Positions 1-4,870 of a DNA stretch of 7,679 nucleotides are shown here, one piece after another. The translations under genes and the position numbers were made by a program. The notes beneath the pieces were generated by a model that searched no databases, was not told the DNA's origin, and saw only the letters and a program-made list of their open reading frames with translations. The stretch lies in the NCBI GenBank assembly GCA_903854075.1, contig CAINVI010000323.1, positions 1 through 7,679 on the forward strand, given 5' to 3'. This DNA is from Candidatus Pollutiaquabacter sp. (GTDB lineage Bacteria > Bacteroidota > Bacteroidia > AKYH767-A > 2013-40CM-41-45). Numbering within the stretch: position 1 is the stretch's first letter; every line of letters starts with the position of its first letter.

Positions 1-315
1 AGATCCGTCGCCGCCAATGACCACCAAACCTTCGATACCTTGTCGTTGAATATTGGTTGCAGCAGCAACACGACCTTCTTTTGTTTTGAATCGTTCGCTA
101 CGAGCCGTCTTCAGAATTGTTCCGCCACGTTGCAATATATTACTGACCGAATGTGATTCCATCGGAAGAAAAGTTCCTTCAATCAAACCTTCATAGCCGC
201 GCACCACACCGGTGACTTCAAGTTGATGAAACATGGCTGTCCGCACCACAGCGCGAATCGCTGCATTCAATCCCGGGCAATCGCCACCGGTAGTCAATAA
301 TCCAATTTTTTTCAT
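1..315 (-). CDS. pfkA: 6-phosphofructokinase, N-terminal part (cut by window edge)
   Basis: Catalyses ATP-dependent phosphorylation of fructose 6-phosphate to fructose 1,6-bisphosphate, the committed step of glycolysis, in the cytoplasm. The visible 105 codons begin MKKIGLLTTGGDCPGLNAAIR, the N-terminal nucleotide-binding signature of the family. They include Y41 and R72 at the same positions as in E. coli PfkA, and end in VVIGGDGS. D103 and G104 match the E. coli Mg-binding Asp and the Gly that marks ATP-using enzymes; pyrophosphate-dependent relatives carry Asp at 104. The first loop reads GGDCPG where E. coli has GGDAPG, a common variant. The remaining two thirds of a roughly 320-residue protein lie beyond position 1. 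The ATG at 313-315 is 17 nt after the stop of the upstream methyltransferase gene, with no Shine-Dalgarno sequence between them, so it is probably the third gene of a corA-led operon. Confidence 0.95.
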   Translation of the reverse strand, partial: MKKIGLLTTGGDCPGLNAAIRAVVRTAMFHQLEVTGVVRGYEGLIEGTFLPMESHSVSNILQRGGTILKTARSERFKTKEGRVAAATNIQRQGIEGLVVIGGDGS

Positions 316-332
316 GACTGTTAACTAAGTAA

Positions 333-1499
333 CTATACTATGACCGTTTGCGGCGATCCGCGCTTACTGCCGGAATACAATTCGAATTTCAAAAACTTAC
401 ATTCAATCGGACCGTTCCATAACGGAATACGTTTTGACGGCTTCAATCCTACACTCTTTTCCGCTTCACGACTGCCGCTCAACAACCAGGCGGTGCAACC
501 CGGATAAGAACGCTTGAAAGTATTTCCAATGTCTTTAAATAAAGCGAATAAATCTTCCGGAACTATCCGTTCACCGTAAGGCGGATTGGAAATGATGAAC
601 CAAGGATGATCCATAGAAGGCTTAAAATCCATGAACGAAGAACAATGGATCCTGATTTTATCACTAAACCCTGCTTCCGCTACATTTTCTCTGGCAAACG
701 TAACAGCCCTAAACGCAATGTCGAGTCCAGTGATTTCCGGAATTGATGTCGGCGTTTCCTGCTGTCGGGCAGCGGCGACCAATTGCTCCCAAAGCGATTT
801 ATCGAAATCCTTCCACTGCTTGAAACCAAAATACTCTCGGAAGATGCCCGGCGCGATATTTCCGGACATAAGTGCTGCTTCAATTAGAAGCGTCCCACTG
901 CCACAGAAAGGATCCATCAAAGGTGTAGTTTTATCCCAACCGGAGATCTTCAGCATACCGGCTGCAAGCACTTCACTCAACGGTGCTCCACCCTGATGAA
1001 CACGATAACCGCGCTTATGCAAAGAACTTCCCGAAGTATCCAACGAAACAGCTGCAACATTCTCATGAATATAAACGTGAATACGTAACGTGGGGCGATC
1101 AAGATCGACGCTCGGTCGACTACCAGTCGCAGCACGAAATTGGTCCACAATAGCATCTTTTGTTTTCAATGCTGCATACTGGGAATGATTAAGGTTGGAT
1201 TTGGTCAATGCGGCATCAACAGCCAGCGTATCGTCCGATGTCATGTACTGTGACCAGTTGATCGAAGCTACACCATCGTACAACTGCTGTTCGTTGGCTG
1301 CAGGAAAAGTAGCCAATTCTTTAAGTATACGTAAAGAATAACGGCTGTGAAGATTGGCACGGTAAATCAGCGCCAGATCGCCCTGAAATGTAACTGCACG
1401 AAATCCTGGCACCACTTCCTGTGCTCCCAGGTCCTGCAATTCTTCCGCAACGATCTCTTCGAAGCCGGCATATGTTTTTGCAATAAGTTTGAACATCAT
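333..1499 (-). CDS. THUMP-domain class I SAM-dependent RNA methyltransferase (RlmL N-terminal/YpsC-like)
   Basis: Predicted to methylate guanine N2 in 23S rRNA. The 388-residue protein has an N-terminal ferredoxin-like plus THUMP RNA-binding region (about residues 5-155), an RGYR motif at 163-166, then the UPF0020 methyltransferase fold. SAM motif I is DPFCGSGT (196-203), the acidic end of motif II is GLD (258-260), and the catalytic motif IV is NPPYGER (305-311), the signature of N2-guanine and N6-adenine methyltransferases. Family knowledge: E. coli RlmKL joins this module to a second methyltransferase; this protein is the stand-alone form, like Bacillus YpsC. The precise target base (G2445 in E. 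coli RlmL) is inferred only. The start is ATGATG; its first ATG directly follows the corA TAA in the same frame, which suggests translational coupling by reinitiation. The second ATG (1494-1496) is an equally possible start. pfkA follows 17 nt after its TAG stop. Confidence 0.9.
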   Translation of the reverse strand: MMFKLIAKTYAGFEEIVAEELQDLGAQEVVPGFRAVTFQGDLALIYRANLHSRYSLRILKELATFPAANEQQLYDGVASINWSQYMTSDDTLAVDAALTKSNLNHSQYAALKTKDAIVDQFRAATGSRPSVDLDRPTLRIHVYIHENVAAVSLDTSGSSLHKRGYRVHQGGAPLSEVLAAGMLKISGWDKTTPLMDPFCGSGTLLIEAALMSGNIAPGIFREYFGFKQWKDFDKSLWEQLVAAARQQETPTSIPEITGLDIAFRAVTFARENVAEAGFSDKIRIHCSSFMDFKPSMDHPWFIISNPPYGERIVPEDLFALFKDIGNTFKRSYPGCTAWLLSGSREAEKSVGLKPSKRIPLWNGPIECKFLKFELYSGSKRGSPQTVIV

Positions 1500-2624
1500 T
1501 TAATTTTTAGTTAACCAGCCTTTTTTGACAAAGAACACAATCTGGAAAACGACCATGACAAGCATGATCAGCATAACGGAAAGGTAACCGTACGGGCTGT
1601 ATAATTCCGGCATATTGTACGCTAGCGTTGCACCACTTTCCGGATCTATCGGCGCAAAATTCATTCCATAAACACCCACTACAAAGGTTAACGGAATGAA
1701 AATAGTAGAAATAATCGTTAGCACTTTCATCACCTGGTTAAGTCGGTTGCTCACGCTGGAATGATACACATCCATCAGCGAAGCCGTAACTTCCCGGTAG
1801 GATTCGACAAGATCAAGCAACTGAATACAATGATCATACGAATCTCTGATATAAATTTTTGATTCTTCCTTAATAACTTTGAAACTGCTTCGCAGGATAT
1901 CATTGAACTTATCACGTTCACTCCAGATTATCCGGCGCAACAACAGCAATTCTTTTTTCGTCGAAAGCACATGGTCGAGCGCACTACGCGACGGATTGGC
2001 CAGTAATTCATCTTGCAAGTCATCCAGTTTCTCGCCAAGCTTTTCGAGCACCGGATAAAAATGATCCAGCACCGTATCCATGATGGCATAGGCCAAATAA
2101 TCGGCTCCGTGTGTTTTAAAGTTGCCCGTCAGTTGACGCAAGCGATTTCGTACCGGATCCAGCTGATCCTCGTACTTCTCTTGCACCGTCAACACATAAT
2201 TCTCACCTACGAAAAGGCTAACCTGTGCATCCTCCAAACCATGCAGTGTTTCATTCACCGAACGGGAAATTAGAAAGAGTTGACCCGACAATTCCTCTGC
2301 CTTTGGTCGCTGGTAGACGTTAACCACATCTTCCATTTGCAAACGATGCACGCCAAATAAATCGGCCAGCTGCTCTATGAAGGAATGACTCCCGAATCCA
2401 TGAACATCAATCCAGCGAATCTTTCCGGTGGAGACGGACAGAAATGCGTTCAGCTCACTGATTCCGTTTAACTCCCGTTCGTTGAGTGAAACCGCATCAA
2501 ACTCCATCACACGAATTTTAGGTGATAAAGCATCCTCCCGAACCAGAATATTTCCGGGGGCTGTACCAGGCGGTGCGTGATGCAGTTTTCTACGTTTGGT
2601 GCGATTTTTTGCGGCGCGCTTCAT
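1500..2624 (-). CDS. corA: CorA-family magnesium/cobalt channel
   Basis: Inner-membrane pentameric channel for Mg2+ (also Co2+/Ni2+) uptake. The 374 residues comprise a basic N-terminal tail (KRAAKNRTKRRK), a cytoplasmic alpha/beta funnel domain, the long stalk helix (about 185-300) and two C-terminal membrane helices (about 300-319 and 347-366). The selectivity signature YGMN is at 319-322 and MPEL at 338-341, and the chain ends with the usual basic KKGWL. D261 in the RDSYDH segment lies 59 residues before GMN, exactly as regulatory Asp253 does in Thermotoga maritima CorA; E98-D99 probably correspond to its partner site. The stalk end (VSNRLNQVMKVLTIISTIFIPLTF) is nearly identical to the Thermotoga protein, so the family call is firm. 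GMN and MPEL are separated by 15 residues, against 3 in T. maritima and E. coli, so the external loop is longer than usual. It heads the minus-strand operon with the RNA methyltransferase and pfkA; no Shine-Dalgarno sequence is evident. Confidence 0.96.
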   Translation of the reverse strand: MKRAAKNRTKRRKLHHAPPGTAPGNILVREDALSPKIRVMEFDAVSLNERELNGISELNAFLSVSTGKIRWIDVHGFGSHSFIEQLADLFGVHRLQMEDVVNVYQRPKAEELSGQLFLISRSVNETLHGLEDAQVSLFVGENYVLTVQEKYEDQLDPVRNRLRQLTGNFKTHGADYLAYAIMDTVLDHFYPVLEKLGEKLDDLQDELLANPSRSALDHVLSTKKELLLLRRIIWSERDKFNDILRSSFKVIKEESKIYIRDSYDHCIQLLDLVESYREVTASLMDVYHSSVSNRLNQVMKVLTIISTIFIPLTFVVGVYGMNFAPIDPESGATLAYNMPELYSPYGYLSVMLIMLVMVVFQIVFFVKKGWLTKN

Positions 2625-2643
2625 CGAAAACGTTAATTTTCAT
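2590..2643 (-). other. Possible 17-codon upstream ORF overlapping the corA start
   Basis: An ATG 19 nt upstream of the corA ATG opens a different frame encoding MKINVFDEARRKKSHQT and a TAG stop. The stop lies 32 nt inside corA. A purine run, AAAGGGA, sits 7 nt before this ATG, a better ribosome-binding context than that of corA itself. It may be a leader peptide or just chance. Salmonella corA is known to be preceded by a short regulatory ORF (corL), but no sequence relation is claimed here. Confidence 0.2.
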
Positions 2644-2674
2644 GTAAATATCCCTTTATTTAGGTGAAGTACGT

Positions 2675-2700
2675 ATGGTAGAAGGAAGTTCTTTTACCAT
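2675..2700. repeat. Imperfect inverted repeat in the divergent corA/methyltransferase promoter region
   Basis: The arms ATGGTAGAAG (2675-2684) and CTTTTACCAT (2691-2700) are complementary at 9 of 10 positions. The single mismatch would be a G-U pair in RNA from the plus strand. The loop is GAAGTT. It lies about 50 nt upstream of the corA ATG and about 33 nt upstream of the -7 element for the plus-strand gene. This is a reasonable place for a regulator-binding operator or, if transcribed, an RNA hairpin. No T-run follows it, so it is not a terminator. Confidence 0.4.
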
Positions 2701-2732
2701 AAGATTGTTAAAAGAAATAGCACGCCGCGCAT

Positions 2733-2740
2733 TACCTTTG
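2733..2740 (+). promoter_or_regulatory. Bacteroidota -7 promoter element (TACCTTTG)
   Basis: TACCTTTG matches the Bacteroidota sigma-A -7 consensus TAnnTTTG exactly. The best -33 TTG is at 2705-2707, with a 25-nt spacer that is a little longer than the usual range, so the -33 half is weak. Since the element ends 4 nt before the GTG start of the downstream gene, transcription would begin at or next to the start codon. Confidence 0.55.
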
Positions 2741-2744
2741 AGCC

Positions 2745-3482
2745 GTGGAAAAACAAGTTGATTGGTTCGCTTCCTGGTTCGATTCGCCCTATTATCACCG
2801 GCTCTACAAGCACCGTGATGAAGAAGAGGCTGAGAAGTTACTGTCCTCCCTTATTCGGACCGTTCCTATGAAAAAAGGAAGCAAGGTGCTGGATGTAGCA
2901 TGCGGAAAAGGTCGGCATGCTGTGTTTCTCCATAAAAACGGATTTGATGTAACCGGTTTTGATCTCTCCGAGGCCAGCATACGTCATAATAAATCGTTTG
3001 AGAACGACTCGCTTCATTTTTACGTGCATGACATGCGTAATCAGTTCCGCACCAATTATTTCGATTATGCCGTCAACTTGTTCTCCAGTTTCGGGTATTT
3101 TGAAAGTGATCATGAAAACCGGCGCGCCATGCAAGCCATCGTTGATGCACTAAAACACGGTGGTATCTTGATTTTTGATTACGCAAACAGTGCCTTCGTA
3201 CGAAAACAGCTGGTGGAAGAAGCAGTGGAAAAGGATGACTCAATTACCTTTAAAATCAACAAACGAATTGAAGGCGATCATGTGATAAAAGCCATTCAGT
3301 TCCGTGATGCCGGACAAGATTATCGGTACGAAGAGCGTTTACGCTTATACTCGCTGGAAGCACTTACTTCGATGATTGCCTCCTGCGGTGCCACCATAAA
3401 ACAGTGCTACGGCGACTATGGACTTCACCCATTCCAAGAAGCGGCTTCGGAACGCATCTTGCTTGTCGCTCAAAAAAATTAA
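2745..3482 (+). CDS. Class I SAM-dependent methyltransferase, substrate unknown
   Basis: A 245-residue cytoplasmic protein with one Rossmann-fold methyltransferase domain (Methyltransf_11/25 type). It opens DWFASWFDSPYYHRLYKHRDEEEAE, a typical N-terminus for a group of small Bacteroidota methyltransferases. Motif I is VLDVACGKGRHA (48-59), the ribose-binding acidic residue is D73 in VTGFDLS, and the post-motif strand is FDYAVNLFSSFGYF (106-119). No RNA-binding or DNA-recognition domain is present, so a small-molecule or lipid-type substrate is more likely than nucleic acid, but this is inference. The start is GTG: an in-frame TGA at 2739-2741 rules out any upstream start, and the next in-frame Met is residue 42, too late for the fold. 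A promoter-like TACCTTTG ends 4 nt before the GTG. The ZIP transporter gene follows after 40 nt with no terminator, so the two probably share a transcript. Confidence 0.87.
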   Translation: MEKQVDWFASWFDSPYYHRLYKHRDEEEAEKLLSSLIRTVPMKKGSKVLDVACGKGRHAVFLHKNGFDVTGFDLSEASIRHNKSFENDSLHFYVHDMRNQFRTNYFDYAVNLFSSFGYFESDHENRRAMQAIVDALKHGGILIFDYANSAFVRKQLVEEAVEKDDSITFKINKRIEGDHVIKAIQFRDAGQDYRYEERLRLYSLEALTSMIASCGATIKQCYGDYGLHPFQEAASERILLVAQKN

Positions 3483-3522
3483 CGCGATATTTACCCGAAG
3501 TCTCTGACGACTGCTACCATCG

Positions 3523-4239
3523 ATGAACATGTTCGCCCTCTTCATTCTATTCGCCTCCATTCTGGTCAGCGGTAGCGTGCTTTTCTTCTTTGGAAAAGTA
3601 TCATCAAAAACCCTAAAGTTGACCCTGGCGTTCAGTGGCGCGTACCTGTTCAGTTTAAGTCTCATTCACTTACTTCCCGAGGTCTATGACTCTGGCGGAG
3701 CCACCATTGGTATTTTCATCTTACTTGGATTTTTCCTCCAGATTATTTTGGAAATTTTTTCTGAAGGAATCGAACACGGACATATGCATGTCCACAAAGA
3801 CCATCATGGCGCATTTCCACTCGCAGTAATGCTGGGATTGTGCATTCACAGTTTTTTAGAAGGAATGCCGCTGGCGCAACGCTTTGGCGATGCTTCTACC
3901 GGAACTTCGCTACTGGCCGGTATTATCCTCCATCACATTCCCGTAGCTATTGCATTGATGACTATGTTGCTTGACTCCGGCATAGGCAAACAAAAAGCAT
4001 TTTTTTACCTAGCGATATTTGCTTTGATGGCCCCGCTCGGCTCCTTTACCGGAACTTGGTTGAGTGAAATATTTACCCGCGACCTTTCCCTGCTTTTTGA
4101 CCGATTAATGGCTATGGTGATCGGGATTTTCCTGCATATTTCCACGACTATACTTTTCGAGTCTTACGAAGAACATCGGTACAACCTTTACAAGCTGTTG
4201 ACCATCCTGGCAGGTGCCGGGCTGGCGATGCTGACTTAA
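3523..4239 (+). CDS. ZIP-family divalent metal transporter
   Basis: Predicted inner-membrane carrier moving Zn2+ or a related divalent cation into the cytoplasm. The 238 residues form about eight hydrophobic helices. HLLPE (49-53) ends the second helix. A histidine-rich loop HGHMHVHKDHH (85-95) follows helix 3, as in many ZIP proteins. Helix 4 carries HSFLEG (109-114), matching the family H-x-x-x-E-G metal site. Helix 5 carries HHIPVA (137-142), keeping the His and Pro but having Ala where most ZIPs have the second metal-binding Glu. Helix 7 contributes H205 and E213. Substrate specificity cannot be read from this. ATG at 3523 is the first start; M3 is an alternative. No Shine-Dalgarno sequence or TAnnTTTG box is found in the 40-nt gap upstream, so transcription with the preceding methyltransferase is likely. 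Confidence 0.9.
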   Translation: MNMFALFILFASILVSGSVLFFFGKVSSKTLKLTLAFSGAYLFSLSLIHLLPEVYDSGGATIGIFILLGFFLQIILEIFSEGIEHGHMHVHKDHHGAFPLAVMLGLCIHSFLEGMPLAQRFGDASTGTSLLAGIILHHIPVAIALMTMLLDSGIGKQKAFFYLAIFALMAPLGSFTGTWLSEIFTRDLSLLFDRLMAMVIGIFLHISTTILFESYEEHRYNLYKLLTILAGAGLAMLT

Positions 4240-4325
4240 CGCACAACATTTCACAGTCAGAACATAAGATTCTGTAAAAATCACTGCTAACATTACTCTT
4301 GCTGCGTTGTTATTGATCTTATATG

Positions 4326-4333
4326 TACCTTTG
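4326..4333 (+). promoter_or_regulatory. Bacteroidota -7 promoter element for the peroxiredoxin gene (TACCTTTG)
   Basis: An exact TAnnTTTG match, identical to the octamer at 2733-2740. Candidate -33 TTG triplets lie at 4307-4309 (16-nt spacer) and 4299-4301 (24-nt spacer). The predicted transcription start is around 4337-4340, giving a leader of roughly 17-20 nt. That leader is A-rich (TTAAAAAACAAAATAAA) and has no Shine-Dalgarno sequence, the usual Bacteroidota arrangement. Confidence 0.7.
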
Positions 4334-4356
4334 CCACGCTTAAAAAACAAAATAAA

Positions 4357-4824
4357 ATGCTACCAATCGGACAAAAAGCCCCTGATTTCAAATTAATTGA
4401 CACCGAAAAAAACGAAGTAACCCTGGAACAGTTCCGCGGTAAGAACGTGGTGTTATTCTTCTTCCCCATGGCCTGGACCGGTCCTTGCACCAAAGAGATG
4501 TGCGCCATTCAGGAAGATTATGCCGCTTATCAAAGTCTAAACGCACAGATCATTGGCGTTTCAATTGACACCCTTTTTGCCTTGAAACGTTTCGGTGAAG
4601 ACAATAAGATCAATTTCCCTTTACTATCGGATTTCAACAAAATAGCCATCAAGGATTACGATGTCGTTCATGCAGAATTCGCATTTGGTTACAAAGACGT
4701 CGCCAAACGCGCTACATATGTAATTGACAAAGATGGCATCGTACGCTTTGTAGAAGTACTTCCTCAACTTGGGGATATGCCGAATATGGAGGCAATCAAA
4801 GCTGCACTACAAGAACTTCACTGA
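4357..4824 (+). CDS. Peroxiredoxin of the AhpC/TSA superfamily (AhpE/Bcp-like)
   Basis: A thiol peroxidase reducing hydrogen peroxide and organic hydroperoxides in the cytoplasm. The 155 residues form one thioredoxin-fold domain. The opening GQKAPDFKL is the usual AhpC/TSA start, followed by NVVLFFFPMAWTGPC. The active-site pattern P-x3-T-x2-C is P37, T41 and peroxidatic C44; the conserved Arg that polarises it is R118 in KRATYVIDKDGIVRF. The only other cysteine is C49, five residues on in CTKEMC. Length and layout resemble Mycobacterium AhpE (about 153 residues), which has a single catalytic Cys. Whether C49 resolves C44 or the enzyme uses an outside thiol cannot be told. No signal peptide is seen. 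It has its own TACCTTTG promoter and ends just before a strong bidirectional terminator, so it is probably monocistronic. Confidence 0.93.
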   Translation: MLPIGQKAPDFKLIDTEKNEVTLEQFRGKNVVLFFFPMAWTGPCTKEMCAIQEDYAAYQSLNAQIIGVSIDTLFALKRFGEDNKINFPLLSDFNKIAIKDYDVVHAEFAFGYKDVAKRATYVIDKDGIVRFVEVLPQLGDMPNMEAIKAALQELH

Positions 4825-4835
4825 TCAGCTGATCA
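4822..4835. repeat. Perfect 14-bp palindrome at the peroxiredoxin stop codon
   Basis: TGATCAGCTGATCA reads the same on both strands. Its first three bases are the TGA stop of the peroxiredoxin gene. It lies 8 nt before the terminator hairpin and has no loop, so as RNA it would be a poor hairpin. It could bind a dimeric protein or be coincidental. Confidence 0.5.
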
Positions 4836-4843
4836 TGATACCC

Positions 4844-4870
4844 AAAAAGGGAGCCTAGTGCTCCCTTTTT
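4844..4870. terminator. Bidirectional intrinsic terminator between converging genes
   Basis: A perfect 11-bp stem, AAAAAGGGAGC (4844-4854) with GCTCCCTTTTT (4860-4870), closes a 5-nt loop CTAGT. The GC-rich core is followed by a T-run on the plus strand (TTTTTTA) and, read from the other strand, by TTTTTGGG. It therefore serves the peroxiredoxin gene, ending 20 nt earlier, and the converging DUF2079 gene, whose TAA stop (4870-4872) overlaps the last base of the stem. Confidence 0.92.

Noticed and set aside
631..996. A 121-codon plus-strand open frame antisense to the THUMP methyltransferase
   Set aside because: It is an out-of-frame shadow of a gene with intact motifs; its own translation has no recognisable domain.
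2013..2273. An 86-codon plus-strand open frame inside corA
   Set aside because: Antisense shadow of the CorA stalk region; no start context or domain.
3345..3665. A 106-codon minus-strand open frame across the methyltransferase-ZIP junction
   Set aside because: It overlaps two well-supported plus-strand genes and has no recognisable features; a chance open frame.
4256..4274. A possible terminator hairpin after the ZIP gene (CAGAA...TTCTG)
   Set aside because: The stem is only 5 bp, AT-rich and followed by TAAAAATC rather than a T-run, so it does not qualify as an intrinsic terminator.
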